Assembly (NCBI GenBank): GCA_011800155.1 | Contig: CM022374.1 | Coordinates: forward strand, 930,001-994,000 | Direction of reading: 5' to 3' | DNA from: Flammulina velutipes | Lineage: Eukaryota > Basidiomycota > Agaricomycetes > Agaricales > Physalacriaceae | Length of the DNA: 64,000 bases | Part shown: piece after piece, positions 1-9,879 of the stretch | Position numbering within the stretch: position 1 is the first letter of the stretch | How the letters are laid out: each line of letters begins with the position of its first letter | Translations under genes and position numbers: made by a program | The notes under the pieces: generated by a model | What the model was told of the DNA's origin: nothing | The model's database searches: none | Seen by the model: the letters and a program-made list of their open reading frames with translations, nothing else

Positions 1-1091
1 AAGACGCGTTGCATGGTTGGCGAAGCTCAACCACTTTCGACGCCACCAGGATCGGTTGATGCCAGGTGTGGCCGAGGTCCTGGAGGATGAAGAGGAGGAA
101 CGACGAGAGAAGCATCTGAAGCAGGCTGGAGAAAAGGGCGAGAAGGATATTCCTCAACTAGAGGCAGAGGACATCAAACTGTACCTACCGTCTCATTGCG
201 ACGTCAATGTGGAGGGTCTGTGCCCACCGGCTCTGCGTCAAAAGGAGGCGACATTGCGACGGGGACAATGCAACGACGCACTGCTGGAACTTCGCGCTCG
301 CCTCATTGCTCGACGGCACTTGGTCAACTTCCGCAACGCTAACACTACTGGTCAACGTCAGACGACACGATCGGCTTCATGCATACAGTTGATTGGCGAG
401 AAAATACGGGAGGCAACATCGAAGTACCGCAGGGCACGTGAGGCGTTGATTGCATTGGTCGGACAGACATCGACGGCGGCGTTTCGTCCTTTGCTGCAGG
501 AGGATATTGAACTCTTTTCGCCGGGGGAATCTGACTCACTGTCCGTCAAGAAGTTGGGGCGACTTTCTGGTCGGGACAGCCGGGTGACTGCGTCGGGAAG
601 GAAATCTGACAAAGTGGGGGAGGGGTCGACGCGGCAAAGAGTGTCATGGATATGGACGGTCGGTGGTGAGCCTGGCGAGGAGGAAGAATTCCTGCACGAA
701 TGTAAGCACTTACATTGAATTTTTTTCCCCCCGAGACTGATTATCTTTAGGTGTGCGTGTCGAGTGGTCGAAGGCACTGGCGCGCAGGGACCGTTGGGAG
801 GAGGAGGTAGCACTCTTAAAGGAGGAAATGCGCAGAACTTTGCGCTCCTTGAGATGGGAGGAGCGGGAATGGCGCGCTCGCGCTGATAGGCCCAAATTAG
901 CCGAGGAAATGCAGGCGGTCAGCGATGGACGTATTGCGTATGCTCGGAAACAGGCGCAAGGGTTACTGGATGTACGTGTCGCTTTTGAGAAGCTTTGGTT
1001 GCGGAGTGAGCCATCTCGCGGGCAGAAGGCGGGACCGATGGACGCGCACGCAGTGGCGGCGGCGACGGCAATCATAACCGGGATGCAATAG
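1..1091 (+). CDS. KDZ transposase, C-terminal fragment (copy 1, cut by window edge)
   Basis: This is the 3' part of a KDZ (Kyakuja-Dileera-Zisupton) transposase gene. Two exons are visible: up to 701, then 751-1091, joined across a 49-nt GT-AG intron in frame. The fragment encodes the charged, coiled-coil-rich C-terminal tail and ends with the same stop as the full gene at 26402-30369. Every ORF in this stretch matches that copy with no differences I could find. The catalytic part lies left of the window, so intactness cannot be judged. The 3' end of the element abuts a Tnp2 transposase gene on the opposite strand. Confidence 0.85.
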
Positions 1092-1399
1092 GACTGTTTC
1101 GTATCTGGGACTTTTCCGCATCTTGGTACTTCCTTTTATATCCACGGAAGTGGCGTTATTTACAGCAAATTTGAACTGTTTGTCCTTTTTTCAGGATCTG
1201 TATGGATTGGGACGTGACGTTTAAGCCCGAGGCGCTTTGGTGGTTGCCGGGATGGGGCCTGAGACAGTGCTGGGCCAATGAGAGCAGAATGTCAGGTTTC
1301 GAAATTGTGCACGGATAGCTATTTCATTGGAAAGGGATGTTTAGTAATTAATCAAACCGGATCTCCCGGGAGGTTTAGAAACCTGCACAGCTACTGGTG
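1..1399 (+). repeat. Direct repeat, left copy (KDZ 3' end)
   Basis: Bases 1-1399 correspond to 29279-30677 at a constant offset of 29,278 without an indel. Similarity stops sharply after ...CTACTGGTG. Beyond it copy 1 runs into Tnp2 coding sequence and copy 2 into unrelated DNA, so the breakpoint probably marks the 3' terminus of the KDZ element. The left limit of this copy lies outside the window. Confidence 0.9.
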
Positions 1400-4300
1400 G
1401 CGACAAGGCCTTATCCAGCAATCGTTTGAACTCCCGAATGATAGGTGGACAGTTCTGGTGTCTTAGGAGCTTCCGCAAATTCGAGCCTCGAGTAAACGAC
1501 TTAACGATAGTCGTTTCCGCGTCGCCTACAAAAGCAAAGTAAGTCAACAAACACTGCGCAGAAGGGTGAGGAACTCGCCTCCAATATGGGTGTTTGTGTT
1601 GATCTTCTGAACCGTTCCGATGAGACGTTCGAAAGGAAATGTCCACCAAGAATTCACTGGGCCGAAAAGTTTCAGGAAATCGTATATATGGAATGCTGCA
1701 TGCACATTTGGTCTCCGCTTCTGCGCCTGGGTATGTGGATGGACCTTGGGCAGATCATCAACCCAAGTCTTCAACAGGGAACGATAGGCCTCCATGCGTT
1801 CAACACTCGTGCTGTACCGACAGAGGATGTTCACGGCCTGGAAGAGTGCCATCGTGTGGAAGAGGACCTCGCGCTCACGCGAGGAAGAGCCTTGAGACCC
1901 GAAAAGGGTGATGAGCGCGATTGGGAGGTAGATAGTTGCCAGAGTACGCCATTCATCCGCCTTGATTGTCCCCTCCACAGCTTCGCCGTACCGCTTCGGC
2001 ACTGTGTTGATCCAAGTGGGAACCACACAATCTTTGATTACGGTCTGAATATGGTCGATAACATCCACCGTGATGTTACGGGGAGGATTCAAAGACAGGC
2101 GAGGTTGCTCATTGCGCTGCAAACGATGTCAAGTAAGGAAATCAAAAGTTGCCAAGTACTCACCCATCTAATCAACGCCTCCGTGTATTGTAACTTGGTT
2201 TTCAGGGGGACATTGACGTTCTTGCGTTGAATCTGCCCGTCTGAAGAATGCAAGACAATTGTTCGTTTCAGCTCGTGGATCTCGAGTGACCACGCAACGA
2301 ATCGCAGGGAAGGCTTCGGCAGCTTTAGCAGGCGATCTTGGAGTGTCTTTCGATCTAGGGAGTTTTCGTCGGATTCAAAGGGATGCTGTAGGAGATCGTG
2401 GATTGTGTCCACAGCTTTCGAGCATTTCTTCATATTATCCTTCGCTAGATTGAACTGCGCATTGGGTGGTATTTCGGCATGGACATATGGTGTCCACGGG
2501 TGGATGAAGGCGGGAGAGGGTTTCGACTTCTTCTCGGCAGCCTTTTTGTCAATCTTGAGGACATGGCGACAGTGATAATGAACGAGTCCCTCCAGTACGC
2601 AATGCATGCTATCAATGACAAGCATACGGGTGGGATCCCAATATGGGAGCCGCCAGAACTCGGACCAGCGAATACCGTGAGCGTCGAAAATTGCCTGTTG
2701 GCTGGCTGCAGTGTCCGCCGCAAAGTAATCCTCTGCCGCTTTCCTGAGGTCGTCCACATCTCGCAGGCTCCATGGGAAAGCGATGTTGTATGTCTGGGCA
2801 GATTGGTCGCAAACTGTACACCAAGAAGAAAGTGGACCTGCGGCACCTCCGACTTTTCGGGCAGCAGGAAGGTCGTTAACGGAAATGACGACAGCGAAAT
2901 CCATGATACGCCCGGAGGGGCAGGAGGCCGTGCGGGAAAGACGAATGCCAGTATTCCAGCCCACCAAACAAACGTCGATGATTGGTTTCATGTAACATGG
3001 CAACTCGTCGTAGTTGGGCTCCTTTGGTCCTGGAATGATGGATGCCAGAAATATATTCTCCGGTTTGAAGCGTATGTCGGCAGGTAGATTGAGGATGGAA
3101 ATGGAGACGATCCCGAGAGAGTCGCTGGCACCTCTAAGTGTGAGGCCGTTGGGGTTGAAGAAGTCGACTTGCATAGCGAGAGCAAGTCGTGCACGGTCTC
3201 CCCTGTCGATGAAGAGTTTGTGTTCCGACGCTGACGAGGGTGGCGCCTGGAATGTCCGAAGAAAGTCCCCATCAAAAGCGTTGTGTAAATTATGAACATC
3301 GGGGGAAGGAGGTTGTGGTGTGGAGGTGCGGTCGGTAGTACTACGTACGTTGGCGAAAGCATCATCGCAGGCTTTGTCGCAAAGTCTCTCGAGCTCTTCG
3401 TCAGCAAGGATGCGAGCGAGATGCTCCTCCAGTGATGCGACAGGATACGCCTTTTGTGGACGCCAAGTACCATGTCGGAGGGAGGTCAGCTCCTTGCCGC
3501 ATACCCGACGACGAGCTTGTGGATCGTTCTTGTCGATGATCATACGTCCGCATCTCTCGGGATACTTTGCATTGACAGACACGTCACTAGAAAACTCGGG
3601 GCGGTGGCAGTAGCTACATGACGGGCATACCGCAAAGACAGTGAGGGTCCCGTCCAAATTGAGTGATTTGAGGGAGGCATAGAGGCTAGAAGGAAGCTGG
3701 TCAAGGACATGGTCGTGGAAGGATGTCTTCGGTTGGCCTGCGCGACCAGCCTCCATAGAAATTCCCGCGATAAGCCCAGCGATACTGATGATGAAGTCGC
3801 ACGCTGTCCGCGAAAGACCAAGGACGAGATTGCACGTCAAGCCCAAGAATACGATGAGTTGAGTGATTGCGGTCCTTCCTTGGAGGGGATCCTGGAAAAA
3901 ATGGTCTATCCATCATTAATACAGCCTATCTCTAGCAGGGACAGATGCACATACCTGTCTCAATCACCGGAGGTTCTGCCATTGTACGCGAAGGTAAGGA
4001 TGAGCCCAATAAGTTGATTATGCTGTCCAGCTGTCGCAGGCTACCCCTGGCGCTGGCAAGCTCTGCGATGTAGTCCGTCTTCTTTCGCCGTCGCACAGTA
4101 GAAAGATTCTGACTCAAACCACTCGTGGTTTTGCTGGCAGAATCCAAGACATTATATCGCATCTCCAACGCCTGGATATCGCTGTGGTCAACAGGACCCA
4201 GTGACTTGAGTTCTTCAGCCAGCGCCGTTGCCTTGTCCGAGACGCTCAGTATGGTGATCTTGGCACGCGCGGATCTGCTGAGGTGAACTCGACCGCTGGC

Positions 4301-4825
4301 GGTGTTTCGACGACCACCGCGCCAGGCGGCGGGTTCCGTCTGTCCTAAGATACCGGTTTGGAATACTGCGCGAACACCGTGTTCTAGGTCGCTAACTGAT
4401 GCGCCTATGATACTGGAAGGAAGTGTAGAGGCGATGTTCGCCTGATGGGCATCTCTCGAAGTCCATAGCCTGTGTGGGGCCTCAGCTGTGGGAGGACCGT
4501 CACTGATGGTGGTGGCTGCTACCATGTCGGCCAGTTGACTGAAAATCTCTTCCTCTGCTCGAGAGTCCTGCAGACGCCAAGATGCCAATCTGTCCGACAA
4601 CTTGTTGGCCTGGTCATGTTCAAGGGGGTTCGTTTCCTGCGCAACACTGATTGGTGCGACACCTTCCACCACTGGGGCAAGCGAGCCAGTGGTTGATTGT
4701 CGCTGTGGTAAAATAAGCAACGAGTATGAGATATTATGGAGCAACTCACCAAGGCTTGGAGGCGCAAGTGTTCCGATTGCAGAGCAGCAGTCACCCGATG
4801 AGGAGGATAAAGCGTACAAATGCAA
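1400..4825 (-). pseudogene. Tnp2-family (CACTA/EnSpm-like) transposase, 3' end removed by KDZ element
   Basis: The minus-strand exons read as a basidiomycete Tnp2-type transposase. The main exon (3891-2164) has a Cys-rich metal-binding stretch (CPSCSYCHRP ... RVCGKEL) and the segment PENIFLASIIPGPKEP, typical of the family. It joins in frame to 2116-1579 and then 1525-1400 through an intron that appears to use a GC donor. The reading frame then meets the KDZ terminus at 1399, so the C-terminus is lost or lies beyond the KDZ copy. A candidate 5' exon (4825-3955) is open and follows a good donor, but its phase does not match the acceptor at 3891. Either an upstream intron is missed or the gene is frameshifted. 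No CACTA termini were identified. Confidence 0.75.
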
Positions 4826-5073
4826 TCCTTGAGACGAGAGCGGCTCATAGTGAAGTGGGATGATAGTAGCGGATTATCCTGGAGTGCTTTAAGTACGGAC
4901 AACCAAATTGAGCATAAGGTCATAGTGGCGCACCAACAGTAATACAAGGTCCACCGAATAGAGTAATAAAATGTTGGATTCAGTCGTTCATTGATCTATC
5001 TTAGTGATAGATAAATAGACCTTATGTTGCAAAGAGAACAACTGACTTACTCCGGATGGCTCGCGAAACCTCC

Positions 5074-5485
5074 AACGATTTGACGCATAGTGAAATCGTT
5101 AGGCAGAGCACAGAGTTCTGCATTTCCGACACCTCATGAACACATAGTTCTTGAGAGTAGACGTGGTAGAATAAACGTGGGCGTTATGAGTGGCGCCAGA
5201 TACGACGGGGTCGCCGGCCTAACTAAGAAATTGGAACGCTTTGTATCGAAAACAGAACAATAAACGCACTGTAGGTACTGACACACAAACGATTCCTCCA
5301 TATGTCGTTACTCTGAGAGCGAAATTAGTATGCCCTTGTCTCCGAGAACAGAACAACGCACCGTGCAGCCGAATGGATTGATATGCCAAGGAGTGCTGAG
5401 GCCGAAACGAATTGACGCAAAGTCAAATCGTAGAGCAGAACACATAGTTCTGCTTCACTGGCATGTTTGTAGGACACATAGTCCT
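5074..5485. repeat. Micro-hairpin cluster I (loop CACAAAG type)
   Basis: Six short inverted repeats with different stems share a 7-nt loop of the form C-N-C-A-N-A-G: 5074-5100 (10-bp stem, one mismatch, loop CGCATAG), 5103-5121 (CACAGAG), 5134-5154 (CACATAG), 5408-5430 (CGCAAAG, 7 of 8 pairs), 5434-5454 (CACATAG, 7-bp perfect) and 5471-5485 (CACATAG). In every case an A:T pair closes the loop. The loop is the reverse complement of the CTTTGTG loop seen in the other clusters. Confidence 0.8.
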
Positions 5486-5680
5486 TGGGAGTCAGTGGGC
5501 AAGGAGCAGACGGCCCGGCTTCTGATCTCAATGATTCCGATCCGCCGTCGGCGCCACGCCACTCGAATTGTATCTCAATCTTCACGTTTGGATACTGGAT
5601 TTTGATTCTTGTAAGTCGCGTATAAAGACAAAGTTTTCTATGACTTGTGAACAGGGAGTATATTTCCAGTGCTGGTCAAG

Positions 5681-5720
5681 AACTTCGACTTCGACTCCGA
5701 CCTCGACTCCGACTTCGAAC
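5681..5720. repeat. Hexamer microsatellite (TCGACT-like)
   Basis: About six imperfect copies of a 6-bp unit of the form TTCGAC/TCCGAC sit in intergenic DNA between two micro-hairpin clusters. Confidence 0.7.
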
Positions 5721-5846
5721 TACGTCTCAACTCTATTTCACGGACCGGAAAGGTTGACTAAACGTGTTGTGGCCTTACCCACGCTCTTTTTACTTGCAAC
5801 TACGATGTTCGAAGGATATTCTCTCAGGCGCGTCTCTTTCCTCTGC

Positions 5847-5883
5847 AGAACTTTGTGTTCTTATCAGAAGACTTTGTGTCTTC
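5847..5883. repeat. Micro-hairpin cluster II (loop CTTTGTG)
   Basis: Two adjacent hairpins with loop CTTTGTG: AGAA/TTCT at 5847-5861 and GAAGA/TCTTC at 5867-5883. Two decayed relatives with CTATG-type loops follow at about 5896-5930. Confidence 0.7.
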
Positions 5884-6103
5884 ATCGCTTCGCAAAGGAC
5901 TATGGGTTCTCGCGTCGACTATGTCTCCTTGGGTCTTCTGAGCTGATGGCAAAGATAGGAACGCCGTCATTATTCAATCCTTGATAGTTCTTTTCCTGTG
6001 CGTGCGCATTTCGTTCCCTTGAGTATACTATAATCTGACTTGACCTAGATTCACTGGCTGTACGTCCTATTTTGTGCCGACTGATTCGCTTTGTAATTCT
6101 CAG

Positions 6104-7126
6104 ACTTCATCTACTCAGCTGGCTTTACCCACTATGCCTTGCTCTTCCGTTCCCCTCGAGAATTGGACGGGGTCAAAGCTCGCATCGTGGTTCGTAATTT
6201 TAGATGTTCACGATTGTCTACTAAATATCTACAGGCTTCGATAGTCGCAACATTCGTGGCGGCACATCTTACCATCGTCGATGTGATGCTGGTAGCTGAA
6301 CTGAGCGTCAAAGCCAACCAACGCCTATTTGCCACTACTCTAATTCTTCTGGGCCACACCATGGCGATGACAGACGGATATTTCATTCACTCCTTTTTGA
6401 CTATTTCGAAGACCGTCTCCTACTCTTTGCGCCGTAGCCTCCGGGGCCAAATGTTCGCCGTTGGAATTGCACTCCTAGCGAGTGTGATTTCAAGCATCGC
6501 ATCCGCAGTAACCGTCTTGAAGGACAACGAAAAATTGACGAGCATCTTCTGGCTAACCACACATTCTTCATCGTTGATCGTTGATTGTTGGTGCATGTTT
6601 CTGGGGTGCAAGATAATTATTCTCCTTGAGTCGTCGGTCTTGGAAGAGACACGGCTCCACATCAGGTCCCAGGTGAATGTAATCGATATTGCTCTTTCTA
6701 CAACTAAACATGTCCGTAGAAACTACAAATAATTGTTTTCCGTACGTTCACAATATGTCTCTCATGCGCTATCATCGCTACAGTAAGCACATATTCAAAT
6801 TGTAGTCTATGATTGCTCACTTCCTACGTAGACAACTATTACAGGACTCGCGTGGATCGGGAGGATCCTACAGCTCTTTATCGTTCCCAGTAAGTCAAAT
6901 CAGTATCAGTCTGTAATATTGCAGTTAACGCTGGATAGTTCGCGCACTGGCCATGTTTGGGATTCTCAGCCGCCGCAAGTGGTACAGAGCCGCTTCTTCC
7001 GGCAACGACGTTTCTTTCGATAGCGTGCATTTCGTCGTCCGGCCTTCCGATGACTTCATCATAGTCGAGCAAATCCAGATGACTGGCAACGAGGACGATA
7101 ATGGGAAAGTAGTTGAAGAGCTGTGA
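6104..7126 (+). CDS. DUF6534-like integral membrane protein (5' end not found)
   Basis: A multi-pass membrane protein assembled from 6104-6189, 6235-6672, 6720-6782, 6832-6889 and 6939-7126, all junctions in frame (about 277 residues). Several hydrophobic helices are visible, for example SIVATFVAAHLTIVDVMLVA and FAVGIALLASVISSIASAVT. The order of helices, the Asp-containing segment HSSSLIVDCW and the late ALAMFGILSRR element followed by a charged tail resemble the basidiomycete DUF6534 family, whose function is unknown. The usual N-terminal exon with its start Met and first helix is not recognisable upstream, where hairpin-rich DNA lies. The gene may be truncated, or its first exons may be very short. 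The family assignment comes from overall pattern only. Confidence 0.6.
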
Positions 7127-7656
7127 GAAATATGGCAAACAAGCTTCTTGAGTAGTGCTACAGATGTCTCAAAAAATGTATATGTAAATAGATTGCTCGC
7201 TCATGAACATGGCAGGAATAACTACACACATTGACCTGTTCATATCGTGTCAATGGGAAACGCTGGCCAACTCGGCATCGCCGAGTAGCGTGGCAAAGCC
7301 ACGTGTTGGCCACGTTTCCAATTGTTCAGGCGAGGAGGACGAGGAAGAAGTCTGTGTGGCGTAATTTGCCCGTTGGGACGAACATGTAAAAAGGAAGGAT
7401 ATAGCTAGCAGAACTCAGAAATGACTGATCTCACTCTATTTGAAGACCTGTGTCTTCAAGAAACAAGTTCAAATTGAGCAATGAAAAGAAAGGCGCCATC
7501 TGAGCGCCTCAGCGGACGTTGGGACCGGGGTGGGTCCAAAGTTTGGACTGATGACATCAATAAATAAATTTGGTAAAAAGAGAAAGACGAGTACATAGAT
7601 TAGAGTACAGGTAGCGCTAGAGTGTTACAACAATCAAAGAAGGCTTAGTATAATAT
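7127..7656. other. Intergenic region with a three-way-junction palindrome
   Basis: No gene supported. It contains the nested palindrome at 7251-7324 and one micro-hairpin at 7440-7459 (7-bp perfect stem TTGAAGA/TCTTCAA,loop CCTGTG). Confidence 0.5.
7251..7324. repeat. Nested palindrome able to form a three-way junction
   Basis: An outer inverted repeat of about 20 bp (7251-7271 against 7305-7324, one bulge and about one mismatch) encloses two perfect hairpins placed back to back: ACTCGGC/GCCGAGT at 7270-7286 with a 3-nt loop, and CGTGGC/GCCACG at 7289-7303 with loop AAA. The fold is a symmetric cloverleaf without tRNA-like boxes. Confidence 0.8.
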
Positions 7657-9169
7657 TCAACTCAAACCGCAAATTCCATCTATCAGATGCGCCTGGTGCG
7701 CCGCATATGAACGGCACCTTCTACAGTTGGCGCAATTGATTTCCATGGTGGAGATCACGGCCCAAACGTCCTGAGGTACTCCAATCCGCGAGTTCCACTC
7801 TATTAGAGCAGCACGGCTGGGGGCGGTTACATCCGTGAAGTCGTATGCATTCTCGGGAAGGGAAGAAGTCTGTCTTAAAGTGACATGGCGTTGATCAATA
7901 CTGGGAATGTTCACTGGATAAGGTTGTTAATTGTTGTAACGATATTCGGCATGGTAATTACTGACCTTTGACGCGTCGATACCAATTGTGACAATAACCA
8001 CCTGAGACTATGTGGTCGAAGAAGCCGCCATTAGAGAAGACGCATGAACACACTGAACATACAACGGCGTCGTCCCTAATAGTACGCCAAGCTGACGAGC
8101 GTATACCTCTGGTGGAATGGAGCTCTCGGATAGCATGACCTATATCAGTCCCGAGAAGCTGCGTAAAGTGGCTAGTATTTCGCTGAGCCATCGGATCCAA
8201 AGATAGATCCCATTGCTGTAAGAGGTTTGGCGTAGTGTTGCCATGAGTCGGATGATTAACAAGACCTGTGCTTTTCAGTAGAGCTCATTGCGAGTCTGGA
8301 AAGATGACCTACCCGACATAAAGTCACCCCTTCGGTACGATGTTTCCATAAGGGCGCAAAAACGAAGGTCTAAAAACTGGATCAGACAGATTTTTGGGCA
8401 ATACAAGGCTTAGGTACTGACCATGATTGGCCCGCGCGACAGCTTTGGCGCGGTTGAAGTACGCATGGAAGCGTATGGGGGTGGCCAGGTCTTTCGTCTC
8501 CTGGGCAGTATCTTGATCCCAAGCGAGCTCGTCGCCCAGCGGGTCGTTCAGGGTGGGGATTACAACTAAACACTTGTTAGGTTGAGCATGTAGGAGAAAA
8601 GGTAACGTACCACGAAGAGTGCACTCGTGCAGATTGTTTTTGGCCTCGAAATAATCGGTTCCGTCGGGAGTGCGAAACAACGACATCGTACATTCCTCCA
8701 AGCAACGATCGGGATTGAGTGAATGAGGACAAAGAATTGTCGGCATCGCAGAACCAAATTGATAGCCATGCAAACTTGTCATTGTTCCGTCGTCCCATTG
8801 GATATAAGGGCTGAGAAGTTGGTAAGAGATAGGACACCAAATACACGATAGAGCCTACCGGGCTACTTCTTCCCATTCAACGGTGCGTGGGTTGAAGGTG
8901 ACGATGAGCCCATCTTCATACGCAATCGCCAATTTCTTTGCGCAAGCTATCAGGAATGCCTCTGGAGGATCTTTTGAGGCCAAGTGTTTGGAGGATAGTC
9001 GAGTGGACCGTCTACCCCGGCGTGCTTGCTCAGAGGCATGTAACGAGTTACTCTTGGGACGAGGAGAGGGACGAGATCGGGTGCTAGCAGGGCTACGATA
9101 TGTTTCTGGAGGCTTGTTGTAGGGTTTTTTTGCGAGTGCAGGTTTCTTGGAGCTCTTTGAAGGAGGCAT
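7657..9169 (-). CDS. Uncharacterised Cys-rich protein, 422 aa
   Basis: Six exons on the minus strand: 9169-8859, 8810-8611, 8565-8422, 8369-8313, 8265-7966 and 7913-7657. All junctions keep frame and total 423 codons. The N-terminus is basic and Pro/Ser-rich (start MPPSKSSKKPALAKKP), probably disordered. The middle and C-terminal parts carry Cys/His clusters (CPHSLNPDRCLEEC; VVCSVCSC followed by H and C; INCANCRRC) that could bind zinc. I do not recognise a family. Introns are 42-52 nt, and the intact splicing argues for a real gene. It is flanked on both sides by micro-hairpin DNA. Confidence 0.75.
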
Positions 9170-9879
9170 TGTAAAACTGGGACGATGTGATGCTGGTTAT
9201 GTAGTTCAAGTCATGATTATTGTTATTCGCTGTAATAGAAAAGACTCACAATTGGGTAACCAAGCAGAAGTCGATTTATTATTGTGTATCCAATTAGCAC
9301 CGGTGATGCCACAAGATAACAATTAACGACTGGGACACAGAGTCCAGTCGAGAGTAGGCCTAATGACACAAAGTCATTAGCCAGCAATGACCCAAAGTCA
9401 TTGCGAGCTCCAAGCATCGTACTCGTGGTGTCGGTGGCGAGCAGTGTCGTGGTCGAACGCAGGATCATGATGTCACATGATCCTGGTCCTGTCTGCTTTA
9501 CACCATCACTCAGACTGAAGTGGACACCAGAAGACTCTGTGTCTTCGAGCTTCATACAGCTATGTGCTGTATGAAACGAGGGGCTGTGTCGACTTTGCGT
9601 CGACTCTGCCCCATCGACCGTACAGACGACTAAATTCACTGGATACATTCTGGTAACAATTGGAACTATTGTCTTCAAGCGATGCTAATAACATAACAGG
9701 CCGGACATCTCATAGTTCGCGACAGTCAATATATCCCTGATCGTTTCAAAAGTCTGGATTAGCTAAAAGGATACCGGTGCGTAAACAATTAGATCTATTG
9801 TCTTTGATGACAATAGCAGGCTCAATATATACTAGATGCGTGAAATAGCCGTAATTTCATTCCTCCTCCTCCAAATTAC
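9170..9879. other. Intergenic region with micro-hairpins; no supported gene
   Basis: The only long ORF here (minus strand, 9678-9223) is built largely from the hairpin arms and has no splice context, so I do not call it. The region holds micro-hairpin cluster III. Between it and the gene at 9880 nothing else stands out. Confidence 0.5.
9327..9604. repeat. Micro-hairpin cluster III
   Basis: Hairpins at 9327-9350 (loop CACAGAG, one bulge), 9360-9380 (CACAAAG, 7-bp perfect), 9384-9404 (CCCAAAG, 7-bp perfect), 9460-9485 (10-bp perfect stem, divergent loop ATGTCA), 9530-9546 (CTCTGTG), 9551-9575 (CTATGTG, 9-bp perfect) and 9588-9604 (CTTTGCG, 5-bp perfect). The first three show the CACAAAG strand, the last three the CTTTGTG strand. 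Confidence 0.85.

Larger units (their letters stand above)
4826..6103. other. Intergenic stretch with micro-hairpins; no supported gene
   Basis: No ORF here has exon-like junctions. The stretch holds two clusters of shared-loop micro-hairpins (5074-5485 and 5847-5883) and a hexamer microsatellite. It may also contain lost 5' exons of the DUF6534-like gene that starts abruptly at 6104. Confidence 0.5.

Noticed and set aside
5001..5006. TTAGTG as a possible CACTA terminus of the Tnp2 element
   Set aside because: No inverted partner could be found and the motif is too short to be informative.
9223..9678. Minus-strand ORF of 151 codons
   Set aside because: It consists mostly of micro-hairpin arms and loops and has no splice context or known motif; low stop density is a by-product of the repeats.
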